NCBI GenBank assembly: GCA_017518735.1 | Contig: JAFWTY010000026.1 | Span: 1 to 64,000 of the forward strand | Direction of reading: 5' to 3' | DNA length: 64,000 nucleotides | Origin: Lachnospiraceae bacterium | GTDB taxonomy: Bacteria; Bacillota; Clostridia; Lachnospirales; Lachnospiraceae | Shown here: positions 16,373 through 24,768 of the stretch, piece after piece | Position numbering within the stretch: position 1 is the first letter of the stretch | How the letters are laid out: each line of letters starts with the position of its first letter | The notes under the pieces: model-generated | Databases searched by the model: none | Seen by the model: only the letters and a program-made list of their open reading frames with translations | Told to the model about the DNA's origin: nothing | Translations under genes and position numbers: made by a program

Positions 16373-17629
16373 TCAGGGAAGCGTGTATTCATCCGAATAA
16401 TACGCTTTTACAATTCCTCCGCTTGTCCCGACGGACATGTAGTAAAGTCCGGACAATTTGACGGATTCATACACATCGTTTCCGACTTTCAAATCTTCCC
16501 CATCCTGGATTTCAAGATAATAGGAATAATTGGTGGTTTCATTCGCGGAATCATAATTTTTGGTATAGTGTTTCCCGGTAACGATATATTCCTGAATTGT
16601 AAGAGGTGTGCCGGATTTTTCCTTTTCACTTTTTACGGAATAGGAAGTGATATAGCCAATTCCACATAGGAATACGACCGAAAAGGCGGATATGAGAATA
16701 AAGAGCCTGCGTACCCTGGCATCTTCATCCCAGCCCCTCTCCTTTGAAATACGATAGGAGCGGATGGAGCGGATTAAGAAGGTTACCGCGACAATGGCAA
16801 GAATCCAGAAGCCATATTTCAGTACATTCAGAATGGCGATGTTATATACGATATTTGCCTGTCTGTCGGCCTGAAGCAGTTCCTCTGTCAGTACGATCTT
16901 GTTGTCTTTCGTCTCGATTTGGATGGATTGCCGTCCGGCTTTCCTGGTAATCTGACTCTGATATGTGGCATAGCCGACAAACAGACCGGCAGCAATTAAT
17001 ACGAGAGCAACCACAATCAAAAGATAGTTGGTATTCTTGGAAACTTTCGTGGAGAAATAGTCCGGATCATCCGTATCGAGAAAGAGCTCCTTGCGACTTC
17101 CGATCGTTTCATGAACGGAAACGGAGTTTAAAGCCGCCTCATCGAAGGCGGTATATTGGTCATTCAGGAAGGTATAGGTATAGACGGGAGCGCAGACAAG
17201 CAGACCGTTATCGAGCCAGTACTGATAGCCGATACACTCGCCGGTCACCTTTCCCTTAAAGGAGCGAAACTGAAAGCCGAAACCGGTGGAAACACAGATC
17301 AACATGGCAACGCCCCAGAAGATGAACACAAAAGAAAAGATTATGGGTAACAGGCTGATTCCCTGAATCGTGATATCAAATTTACTACTGAGAATTGCAA
17401 TCAGGATGCCCAGAATGGACCCGGTGATACCGAAAATAGCCAGATAGCCTAGCTTCCCGATCTTGCCGTTAGCGGATCGTCTGTCGGCCTTCTTTCCGAT
17501 GTTCGTTAAGGACGATATAAGAGTATTCTTCGTACTTTCCAAGACATTACGATGCATGACCTGTCTGGAAATCTCATCCAACTCCTGAATAGGAGTCCGG
17601 TCAAAAGTCTCATCATTCCGAAATCTCAT
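16373..17629 (-). CDS. Uncharacterised multi-pass membrane protein
   Basis: The 418-residue protein has about five to six membrane segments in two groups (near 60-110 and 215-340) separated by a soluble stretch with two aromatic-rich strands (YQYWLDNGLLVCAPVYTYTF), and a C-terminal soluble domain of about 80 residues rich in Tyr and Ser. No family is recognised. The ATG at 17629 is chosen because GGGGGAGGGGAA precedes it; the open frame extends 56 codons further upstream over the predicted promoter. It stands alone and converges on the helical-repeat gene with no gap and no terminator. Confidence 0.6.
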   Translation of the reverse strand: MRFRNDETFDRTPIQELDEISRQVMHRNVLESTKNTLISSLTNIGKKADRRSANGKIGKLGYLAIFGITGSILGILIAILSSKFDITIQGISLLPIIFSFVFIFWGVAMLICVSTGFGFQFRSFKGKVTGECIGYQYWLDNGLLVCAPVYTYTFLNDQYTAFDEAALNSVSVHETIGSRKELFLDTDDPDYFSTKVSKNTNYLLIVVALVLIAAGLFVGYATYQSQITRKAGRQSIQIETKDNKIVLTEELLQADRQANIVYNIAILNVLKYGFWILAIVAVTFLIRSIRSYRISKERGWDEDARVRRLFILISAFSVVFLCGIGYITSYSVKSEKEKSGTPLTIQEYIVTGKHYTKNYDSANETTNYSYYLEIQDGEDLKVGNDVYESVKLSGLYYMSVGTSGGIVKAYYSDEYTLP

Positions 17630-17672
17630 TTTCCCCTCCCCCAAGGTTCCGCAAATGAATCCTTCAAAAATG

Positions 17673-17678
17673 ATTCTA
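17673..17678 (-). promoter_or_regulatory. Extended -10 element of the minus-strand membrane protein gene
   Basis: On the minus strand TGATAGAAT gives an extended -10 (TGn plus TAGAAT), about 37 nt before the ribosome site and start codon. No good -35 is seen. Confidence 0.45.
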
Positions 17679-18027
17679 TCACAGTCTATGCGGATAGAAA
17701 AGTTATTGACAGGCGATGAAGGCCGAAAATATGCGGAGTTCTGGATTTTTAAAGGTGTTTTTTCCCGGAAACGTTGTGAATAATCACGAAAATACAATCG
17801 GTACTTATTTTTTTTCGAAAGCGACTTTACAAACCGTTCGAAAAGAATCTATAATGCACATACACGGCAAGTCATTCTGACTTGTTTAGGATCCGGATCG
17901 GATCAAATTTCCTAATTTTAAATCATACGTTAAAGAGCTTTTGGAGGTGATTCTATCGTCATTTTGGGTTTGCTTCTTTTAGGGGTATTTTTATCGTTTC
18001 ATCATGGTGACTCATAGGAGACAAAAC
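17679..18027 (+). promoter_or_regulatory. Promoter and 170-nt leader of the Tad pilus operon
   Basis: This gene-free stretch holds a strong promoter, TTTACA (17826-17831), 18 bp, TATAAT (17850-17855), and then a leader of about 170 nt before the first Tad gene. The leader contains a small hairpin AAGTCA-TTC-TGACTT (about 17869-17883), a nearby ATCCG-GAT-CGGAT repeat, and an AGGAGGTG-like site near 17941 with no useful ORF behind it. It does not match c-di-GMP riboswitch consensus parts that I know. A possible TTGACA lies at about 17706 on the plus strand. Confidence 0.6.
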
Positions 18028-19023
18028 ATGCAAAAAGAAATCATAGCCATCGGTCACTCGGACAAAGAGTTTGCCGGAAGGCTTACGGATTATATCAACA
18101 GCCATAACCTTCTGCCCTATCCGGTAGCAGCATTTTCGGAAAAAGGGAGGCTGACCAGATATGAAAACAATGCACCCGTAAAAATCAAAATTGTTGAGCA
18201 GGGGTGGGAAGAAAGAGAAAAAAAGAAGAATCTCGGACAAAACGTTTTTCTTTTTTGCGATACGAAAGAAGAGGAGGGGGAAATGTACGTATACCGATTT
18301 CGTGCAGCGGATCTGTCGGCAAAAAGAATCGCCGAAATTGCGGGAATGAGAGTCACGGTGAGAACGCCGGTAAGCGGAAAAACGAAACTGATCGGAATTT
18401 ACAGCCCGATCGGTCGTTGTTTGAAGACCTCTTTTTCTTTGACTTTGGGACAAATGCTGTCAAACAGAAATCGCGTCCTCTATTTGAATTTTGAAAACTA
18501 TTCGGCATTCGGAAAGGTCATGGGCATGACAAAGCCGGCAGATATGGGAGACTTGCTGTATTATTTTTTGAATCTTGCTGACGGTGTATACGACAAAATG
18601 GATGAAATAATGGTGTCGGTAAACGGTCTGGATGTGATTCCGCCGGCCCTGTCCTATCTGGACATAGAAAGCGTCACGGAAGAGGAGTGGGAGAACTTTT
18701 TTGATGCGCTGATCCAAAAAGGATATTACGACTATATCATTCTGGATTTATCGGAGTATATAAAGGGATTGTACCGGGTTTTGCGCAGATGTTCCTACAT
18801 CTACACGTTTGCTCCGGGAGACGGGCTGGCGATGGCGAAGGTGGAACAGTATGAAAAAATCCTGGTGGAATTGCATTACAAAGACGTGCTGGACCGGACC
18901 AGAAAAGTAACCCCTCCGATCTTCCGGAAACTGCCGATTAAACCGGAAGAGTTACTTCACTCGGAGCTTGCAGACTATACCAGAAAAATAACGGAGGATG
19001 ATTTTCATTGGAGCCGATTATAG
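18028..19023 (+). CDS. tadZ: TadZ/CpaE-like pilus localisation ATPase
   Basis: The 331-residue protein is a ParA/MinD-type P-loop protein, the usual first gene of a Tad locus, which places the pilus machine in the cell. Residues 1-115 form a receiver-like domain and the ATPase starts at about 121 (LIGIYSPIGRCLKTSFS). The Walker A is altered: SPIGRCLKTS (126-135) in place of KGGxGKT, so the leading signature lysine is missing while Lys133-Thr134 remain. ATP hydrolysis may be weak or lost. AGGAGA precedes the ATG at 18028. The next gene overlaps it by 16 bp. Confidence 0.82.
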   Translation: MQKEIIAIGHSDKEFAGRLTDYINSHNLLPYPVAAFSEKGRLTRYENNAPVKIKIVEQGWEEREKKKNLGQNVFLFCDTKEEEGEMYVYRFRAADLSAKRIAEIAGMRVTVRTPVSGKTKLIGIYSPIGRCLKTSFSLTLGQMLSNRNRVLYLNFENYSAFGKVMGMTKPADMGDLLYYFLNLADGVYDKMDEIMVSVNGLDVIPPALSYLDIESVTEEEWENFFDALIQKGYYDYIILDLSEYIKGLYRVLRRCSYIYTFAPGDGLAMAKVEQYEKILVELHYKDVLDRTRKVTPPIFRKLPIKPEELLHSELADYTRKITEDDFHWSRL

Positions 19024-20243
19024 AAAATCCCGAAGATGTTTTGCGTTTCAATCAACTCATTAAAGAAATCAAAACGCTCACAATTGAAAGAATTGATTTA
19101 TCCAGGGAGTGCTCCGACGAAGAGGTAAATAGAATCATTTTTGAAGTGATTCTGGAAAGAGCCAGGGAAAAATACATTCCGCTGGTTGAACGAAAGAAGC
19201 TGGAAAGAGCGGTGTTTAACGCACTCAGAAAACTGGATTTTATTCAGGACCTGCTGGAAGAAGAAACAGTTTCCGAAATCATGATTAATGGTCCCGATGT
19301 CATTTTTGTCGAAAGAGAAGGAAAGATTACCCGCCTTGGAAAAACATTTGAGTCCGTGGAAAAACTGGAAGATATGATTCAGCAGATTGTTGCTTCCTGT
19401 AATCGCTCGGTAAACGAAAACTCTCCGATTGCGGATGCCAGGTTGCCGGACGGAAGCCGTGTGAATATTGTTCTTTCACCGCCGGCCATAGGAGGGCCGG
19501 TCGTGACAATCCGACGCTTCCCGAATAACACGATAACGATGGATTCCTTAATCGAAAACGGAACCGTCACGCAGGAAGCCGCGGATTTTCTGAAACAGGC
19601 GGTGGAGTCCGGAATGAATATCTTTGTAAGCGGTGGGACCAGTTCCGGAAAGACAACGATGCTGAATGTACTTTCGGGGTTTATTCCAAATGAACTGCGC
19701 GTGGTCTGCATAGAAGATTCCGCTGAACTTCAGATTCATCACATACCGAATCTGATACGGCTGGAAACCAGAAATTCCACGCAGGAGGGCTGCAGCGAAA
19801 TCTCGATTCGCGATTTGATTCGTAATGCATTAAGGATGAGACCGGACCGGATTATTGTCGGAGAAGTGCGAGGGGGAGAAGCGATGGATATGCTCCAGGC
19901 CTTTAACACCGGACACGACGGCAGTCTGTCCACGGGGCATGCCAATTCCGCATCGGATATGTTGTTGCGACTGGAAGCCATGGTTTTGATGGGAACGGAA
20001 CTCCCGATCGGCGCCATAAGAAGGCAGATTGCCACGGGAATTGATCTGATTGTTCACCTGGAAAGAAGGCGTTCCGGAAAGAGAAAGGTGGTGGAGATTA
20101 TGGAGATTCTCGGAATGGAAGGCGAAGAAATCAAGAAAGGAGAATTGTTCCGGATGGAAGAAAACGAGAACGGGGAAGGACGCTTGATCTGTGTGAAAAA
20201 GGAAATGACGAGAAAAAGGGGATACCCGGGAGAATGGGTATGA
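19008..20243 (+). CDS. tadA: Tad secretion ATPase (TadA/CpaF)
   Basis: The 411-residue hexameric ATPase powers pilin export and assembly from the cytoplasmic face. Motifs: Walker A GGTSSGKTT (209-217), Asp-box region CIEDSAELQ, Walker B RIIVGEVRGGEA (281-292) and the His box TGHDGSLSTGHAN (301-313). The TTG start at 19008 follows GGAGG with 10 bp spacing and overlaps tadZ. The next gene begins at an ATGA overlap. Length and motifs are normal. Confidence 0.95.
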   Translation: MEPIIENPEDVLRFNQLIKEIKTLTIERIDLSRECSDEEVNRIIFEVILERAREKYIPLVERKKLERAVFNALRKLDFIQDLLEEETVSEIMINGPDVIFVEREGKITRLGKTFESVEKLEDMIQQIVASCNRSVNENSPIADARLPDGSRVNIVLSPPAIGGPVVTIRRFPNNTITMDSLIENGTVTQEAADFLKQAVESGMNIFVSGGTSSGKTTMLNVLSGFIPNELRVVCIEDSAELQIHHIPNLIRLETRNSTQEGCSEISIRDLIRNALRMRPDRIIVGEVRGGEAMDMLQAFNTGHDGSLSTGHANSASDMLLRLEAMVLMGTELPIGAIRRQIATGIDLIVHLERRRSGKRKVVEIMEILGMEGEEIKKGELFRMEENENGEGRLICVKKEMTRKRGYPGEWV

Positions 20244-20980
20244 GATATGACAGATATCGTTTTTCTTTTCCCGGTTGGATTGCGATATTGGCAATTTGGG
20301 TAATCGTAGTTACGGCATTTAGTTGGTTTTTCTATCATTCATTTTGGGTAGCAGTTTTTCTTGGCCCGTTTTTCCCATTGTATTTCAGAGAAGTAAAAAA
20401 AGAATGTATTCAAAGAAGGAAGTGGAAACTGAAAAGTCAGTTTGCGGATGCACTTCAGGGGGTATCCACGGCACTTCAGTCCGGCAATTCCATGGAAAAT
20501 GCCTTTCGAAAAGTATATTCGGAGATGAAATCCATTTATGGAAAGGAAGCGGATATTGTCAAAGAATTCTATGTCATCGTAAAGGGAATCGACAACAACA
20601 TAACGATTGAAACCATGATTTCCGATTTTGCGGCGCGGAGTCAGATTGAGGAAATCGAAGATTTTTCGGATATTTTCATTGTTGGAAAAAGAACCGGTGG
20701 AAACATGAGAGACATGATATCCGTCTGTTGTAAGACCATTACGGAACAGATTGAAATACAAAGAGAATTCCGGGTATTGTTGGCGTCGAAACAGTTGGAA
20801 CTGCGTATTATGTGTCTGGTTCCGTTCGGAATGCTTTTGTATATCGGAACAATGTCGAAAGGATACTTCAATGCGCTGTATGGTTCCCTTTCGGGAAAGA
20901 TTATCATGACGGGCTGCCTGATCGCTTATATCGCAGCGTGCCTTTGGGGGAGAAGCATCATTGAAAAAACAAAAAACTAA
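20240..20980 (+). CDS. tadB: Tad inner-membrane platform protein TadB
   Basis: The 246-residue protein has two N-terminal membrane helices, a cytoplasmic T2SSF-type helical domain (SQFADALQGVSTALQSGNSMENAF) and two C-terminal helices. It forms the pilus platform with TadC. The ATG at 20240 overlaps the tadA stop (ATGA) with GGGAGA at good spacing; an ATG six bases upstream has its ribosome site too close. Confidence 0.88.
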   Translation: MRYDRYRFSFPGWIAILAIWVIVVTAFSWFFYHSFWVAVFLGPFFPLYFREVKKECIQRRKWKLKSQFADALQGVSTALQSGNSMENAFRKVYSEMKSIYGKEADIVKEFYVIVKGIDNNITIETMISDFAARSQIEEIEDFSDIFIVGKRTGGNMRDMISVCCKTITEQIEIQREFRVLLASKQLELRIMCLVPFGMLLYIGTMSKGYFNALYGSLSGKIIMTGCLIAYIAACLWGRSIIEKTKN

Positions 20981-21629
20981 CAAATACAGGCATATCTCCA
21001 TGGCTGTTATGGCGCTTATGTTTTTGGTCTTTATGAAAAACACGAGGGCAGAGAAGTCCGTAACGGAAGTGGCAATCCCCATCCTTCTTATGCTGTTCGG
21101 ATGCGGGTTGTTTATCTTAGCGCCGAAGGTCGAACAAAGGGAGAGGAAAAAAAGCAGAGAAGAAAAAATACGAAAAGAGTTTCCGGAATTTGCACTGAAG
21201 GTTTCGATGTTAATCCGTGCCGGTTTTTCTCCCAAAAGTGCATTTGAAAAGATGGACAGGGGTTACCGAAAAAACAGAAAAACATCAAAGAAAAAGAGCG
21301 TTCTGATGGAAGAAGTAAATACAACGCTTCGGGAGATGGAAAGCGGAATTCCGGAAATACAGGCGTATGAACGTTTTGCCGAAAGATGCGGAATGCTGGA
21401 GGTGATTCGCTTTTCCGGACTACTGATCCGGGATATTAAAAGGGGAAGCAGCTGTCTTTCCGAAGAGTTGAAAGAAGAGAGCAAAAAAGCAATGAATGCA
21501 CAGCGGGAACTGGTGCGAAAGAGGGGAGAAGTGGCGGGAACGAAACTGCTGTTTCCGATCATGATTTTTCTTCTCATCGTGATGGTTATCATTCTGTATC
21601 CCGCATTTACAACAATTTCAGCGATTTGA
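20961..21629 (+). CDS. tadC: Tad inner-membrane platform protein TadC
   Basis: The 222-residue protein has two N-terminal helices, a T2SSF domain (FPEFALKVSMLIRAGFSPKSAF) and a C-terminal helix (LFPIMIFLLIVMVIILYP). The TTG start overlaps tadB by 20 bp, with GGGGGAG upstream. It pairs with TadB in the membrane platform. Confidence 0.88.
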   Translation: MKKQKTNKYRHISMAVMALMFLVFMKNTRAEKSVTEVAIPILLMLFGCGLFILAPKVEQRERKKSREEKIRKEFPEFALKVSMLIRAGFSPKSAFEKMDRGYRKNRKTSKKKSVLMEEVNTTLREMESGIPEIQAYERFAERCGMLEVIRFSGLLIRDIKRGSSCLSEELKEESKKAMNAQRELVRKRGEVAGTKLLFPIMIFLLIVMVIILYPAFTTISAI

Positions 21630-21656
21630 TTAATAAAACATAAAGGAGGAAGAGAT

Positions 21657-21821
21657 ATGAAAAAGTGGAAACTATTAATCGGAAACAAAGGATTGTCAAC
21701 GGTGGAGATCATTTTGATTCTGGTTGTACTGGTCGGGCTGGTACTGATTTTTAAAGACGAAATGGTGAAACTTGTGGAAAGTGTTTTTCAAACGATTACA
21801 AGTCAGGTCTCCAAGATATAA
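21657..21821 (+). CDS. flp: Flp-type type IVb prepilin (54 residues)
   Basis: This short gene encodes a 54-residue protein: a basic leader MKKWKLLIGNKG, the cleavage site G12-L13 followed by LSTVE with Glu at +5, a hydrophobic helix (18-32) and a short tail FKDEMVKLVESVF. This is the exact plan of a Flp pilin, the pilus subunit, processed by the prepilin peptidase encoded at 24322. AAGGAGGAAGAG precedes the ATG. It stands between tadC and the DUF5702 gene. Confidence 0.92.
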   Translation: MKKWKLLIGNKGLSTVEIILILVVLVGLVLIFKDEMVKLVESVFQTITSQVSKI

Positions 21822-21839
21822 GGAATTAAGGTGAGACAA

Positions 21840-23354
21840 ATGAAAAAGGGAGTCATAACCGTATATCTGGCCATCACATTTTCTTTAATTCTTTCGCTGT
21901 TTTTAAGTGCTTTTGAGGCGGCGCGGGCCGGAGCGTACCGGGTTGCCGTGGAATGTGCATTAAGAAGTGCAATTCTCTCGGCGTTTGCAGAATACAACAA
22001 GGAGCTTTTGAACAGATATGATTTGATGTTTATAGATCTTACCTATCAGACGGACCGTTATTCCAACGAAGCCCTGGCCGAAAGAGTAGAAAACAGAATG
22101 GAAGAAAATCTCAACCCGTTTGATGGGGAAGGATATGATCCCGGTGCGGATTTGTTTGGAAGAAGCGAGGTTATAGCGGAAATCAAAGAGATCAGAAAGG
22201 CTACCGATTCCTACGGAGCAGTTATGAGAAATCAGGCTGTGGAATATATGAAAGATTTGGTCTCGGCGGACTTTATTCAGGATTTGCAGTCGCTCAAAGA
22301 AATTCAGACCATGTATTCGCTGACGGAAGAGAAGTACGAAAGCGAAAACGAAACCGTGATTCTCTCAGGCGAGTCCTGTGAAGAAGATTCCTCGTTGATA
22401 TTATCCGATGATGAGAAAAAAGAGGTTTCGGTACTGTCGAATCCGGATGTGGAGTTATATTTTCTGCAACCGCTCGATCTTCTCGTGATGAAGGGCGACG
22501 TATGGGATGTGTCCGGAAAGACATTTAATCCGCTTGATGTGCCTTCCGCGAGAATAGCAGCTGTTTCAAACGGGGATGCGACCGGTCTTTTGACCGATCC
22601 TGTTTCCGAGCTACTGTTTACGGAGTATTGCATGCAAAAAAGCGGAAACTATTTGAATCCGAAAGAGAATACCTATCTTCGATATGAAACGGAGTATCTG
22701 ATTGCCGGAACACCGAACGACAGCGCGAATTTAAGTGCTGTGATCCATTTGATTTTCGGACTGAGGACTTTGGCGAATGCCGTTTCTTTAAAGCAGGATT
22801 TCGAAAAGATGGCTGAAATCGAAGCAACCTCTCTGGTTTTGTCGGTTCTTACGAGGAGTGACCCGAAGACAATTGCAAACACACTCGTTTTTCTCTGGGC
22901 GGCAGCAGAGGCCACCTATGATACGGAAGATTTGCTAAAGGGTAAAAAGGTGGAACTGATAAAAGAAGCCAAAACGTTTCATACGTCTTTGGCCGGAGGC
23001 CTCTCCGGTCTTCTGGGGGCGGGTGCATCTTTTTCGAATATGGCACTTGTGGATTCGGTTGATTTTTCCTCGGAGAGTACGAGTATTGGCGAATACTCGT
23101 CAGGAGGGAAGACAATGGGAAGCAATATAAGGCTATCTTATGAAGATTACCTTCGCTTGTTTCTAATGAGTCAGCCGGAGGTTTTGCTGGGAATGCGGAT
23201 GATGGATGTGATGGAACTCAATATCCGACAGACAAAAGGGAATGATTGGTTTCGTATGGATCAATGTGTGGATTTGGCAGAGTTTTATGCAAGTGTGCAA
23301 AGCTCTTTTGGTGTGAATTATACCATCAGGCGAAGATATGGTTATGACTTCTGA
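21840..23354 (+). CDS. DUF5702-type Tad locus surface protein (TadG-like)
   Basis: The 504-residue protein starts MKKGVITVYLAITFSLI, a prepilin-like N-terminus with Tyr in place of Glu at +5, then a long helix and a large soluble domain that would lie outside the cell. This is DUF5702, which in Lachnospiraceae sits where other bacteria carry TadG. The ATG at 21840 is chosen since AAGGTGAG precedes it; a GTG at 21831 is possible. It is probably a minor pilus component, though the missing Glu makes cleavage uncertain. Confidence 0.78.
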   Translation: MKKGVITVYLAITFSLILSLFLSAFEAARAGAYRVAVECALRSAILSAFAEYNKELLNRYDLMFIDLTYQTDRYSNEALAERVENRMEENLNPFDGEGYDPGADLFGRSEVIAEIKEIRKATDSYGAVMRNQAVEYMKDLVSADFIQDLQSLKEIQTMYSLTEEKYESENETVILSGESCEEDSSLILSDDEKKEVSVLSNPDVELYFLQPLDLLVMKGDVWDVSGKTFNPLDVPSARIAAVSNGDATGLLTDPVSELLFTEYCMQKSGNYLNPKENTYLRYETEYLIAGTPNDSANLSAVIHLIFGLRTLANAVSLKQDFEKMAEIEATSLVLSVLTRSDPKTIANTLVFLWAAAEATYDTEDLLKGKKVELIKEAKTFHTSLAGGLSGLLGAGASFSNMALVDSVDFSSESTSIGEYSSGGKTMGSNIRLSYEDYLRLFLMSQPEVLLGMRMMDVMELNIRQTKGNDWFRMDQCVDLAEFYASVQSSFGVNYTIRRRYGYDF

Positions 23355-23489
23355 TAAGGAACGGGGGCAGCGAAGAACTTCCTCTTTGGGAATATCCTTG
23401 TCTTAGGATAGGGCAGGTTACTGCGAATCTGAAACGTTCGCTTCGTGAAATCTCATGAACCGTTTTAAAGAATACTAAGGAGGAAGGTC

Positions 23490-23531
23490 TTGGCTGTCCC
23501 CGATGAATCGAACTCTGAGGAGGAAAAATGA
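23490..23531 (+). CDS. Possible 13-codon leader ORF coupled to the TadE gene
   Basis: AGGAGGAAGG at about 23480-23487 precedes a TTG at 23490 that opens a 13-residue frame. Its TGA stop overlaps the ATG of the next gene (ATGA at 23528-23531), and that gene's own AGGAGG lies inside the short frame. This may give translational coupling. It could also be chance. Confidence 0.3.
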   Translation: MAVPDESNSEEEK

Positions 23532-24325
23532 AAAAAGGATCCATAACCGTAGAGAGCGCTCTGGTACTACCCTTATTTCTGTTTTTCGTGATGCAGCTTT
23601 TTTCGATGTTTGAAGTTTTGTCCGTCTATTGCAGGATGGAATTGGTGTTGGAGCAGGTGGCTGAGGAGGTGGCAACATATTTATACATAACGGAAGCAGG
23701 CAATATGGATTATGACCTGCTTTCCGAAGGGTATATTTTGGAAGAAGTGCTTCGAAAAGCGGAGGAAAAACGGCTGGATCAATCCGTTATCGATAATGGT
23801 TTGTCCGGAATTGCATTTCATCGGATTGAAGTATTGAATGACGGAGACGAAGTGGATCTGATGCTGACCTACCGGGTGGTACCATGGTTTTCCATCCGCG
23901 GAATCGGGGAGATGAAACTGGAGAATCATTGCAGAATTCATGCATGGACCGGATACGACAGATCAAAGGATTCCTTCCGGGAGGAAAAGGAGCAGACGGT
24001 ATATGTTACAAAAACAGGGACTGCCTACCATCTTTACCCGGACTGCAGTTATCTGAAGGCCGGCGTTCGGGTTGTAGAAAGAGCAAAGGTGGGAGAACTT
24101 CGAAACTGTGAAAGATGCAAGTATTATCCATGCGAGTTTTGTTGTACGGAAGATGACGATTTGCAGACTCCTACCGTGGTTATCACGCCTTATGGAACCA
24201 GATATCATGATGATCCGAAGTGCAAAGCATTGTTTAAGGATGTGACGGCTGTTTCAATCAAGGATGTCGGAGACAGGCACCTCTGTCCGAAGTGCGAACA
24301 AAGAAAAAACGGAGAACAACAGTGA
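23528..24325 (+). CDS. tadE: TadE-like pseudopilin with two Cys/His modules
   Basis: The 265-residue protein has a pseudopilin start (KKG4, then SITVES with Glu at +5), a hydrophobic helix (10-32) and a TadE-type soluble region. Its C-terminus is unusual: two tandem modules, at 158-206 and 217-257, each with the pattern YHxxPxC followed by C-x2-C (His168, Cys173, Cys194, Cys197; His227, Cys232, Cys253, Cys256), resembling the Ada-type zinc module. Additional cysteines at 202, 205 and 206 lie in the first. They may bind metal or form disulfides outside the cell. GAGGAGG precedes the ATG. Confidence 0.82.
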   Translation: MKKGSITVESALVLPLFLFFVMQLFSMFEVLSVYCRMELVLEQVAEEVATYLYITEAGNMDYDLLSEGYILEEVLRKAEEKRLDQSVIDNGLSGIAFHRIEVLNDGDEVDLMLTYRVVPWFSIRGIGEMKLENHCRIHAWTGYDRSKDSFREEKEQTVYVTKTGTAYHLYPDCSYLKAGVRVVERAKVGELRNCERCKYYPCEFCCTEDDDLQTPTVVITPYGTRYHDDPKCKALFKDVTAVSIKDVGDRHLCPKCEQRKNGEQQ

Positions 24326-24768
24326 TTGATAAAATAAGCCTGGCGATCTGTTTTCTATTTTTGCTGATAGAAGGGATAGCCGACAAAAGAAATAATATAA
24401 TACCGATTCTTCCGGCGGGTGTCTGTATGTTGGCAGGCTTGGTGTTTGGAATCCTTCGGGGAAGAGAAACACTGATTTCCATAATCCTTGGGGCTCTTCT
24501 TGGTGGCATTGTGATCTTGCTGGCTCAAGCCACGAAAGAAAAAATCGGCTACGGAGACGGACTTGTTTTGGTTGCGACGGGACTCTTGCTGGGTTTTCGG
24601 AGGAATCTGCTTCTTCTGCTTTTTTCCTTGTTTCTCTCAGCGCTGGCCGGGATATGGATTCTGCTTTCAAGGAGGGGAAACCGAAACACAAAAATGGCAT
24701 TTGTGCCGTTTATGCTCCCGGCGCTTACTCTGACCATCGCATGCACGGAAGGAGGAATCATACTTTGA
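24322..24768 (+). CDS. tadV: Prepilin peptidase (TadV/CpaA, A24 family)
   Basis: The 148-residue membrane protease cleaves Flp and pseudopilins. Its two catalytic aspartates are visible: Asp21 in EGIADKRNNIIP and Asp79 in IGYGDG (the GxGD motif). About five membrane helices. The GTG start at 24322 overlaps the tadE stop (GTGA) with GGAG upstream; earlier in-frame starts lie inside tadE. Confidence 0.9.
   Translation: MIDKISLAICFLFLLIEGIADKRNNIIPILPAGVCMLAGLVFGILRGRETLISIILGALLGGIVILLAQATKEKIGYGDGLVLVATGLLLGFRRNLLLLLFSLFLSALAGIWILLSRRGNRNTKMAFVPFMLPALTLTIACTEGGIIL

Noticed and set aside
17856..18027. c-di-GMP riboswitch before the Tad operon
   Set aside because: The conserved GEMM core sequences are not visible; left as an unexplained leader.
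20339..21235. Minus-strand 298-residue open frame
   Set aside because: Antisense of tadB and tadC, which have strong motifs and coupled starts.
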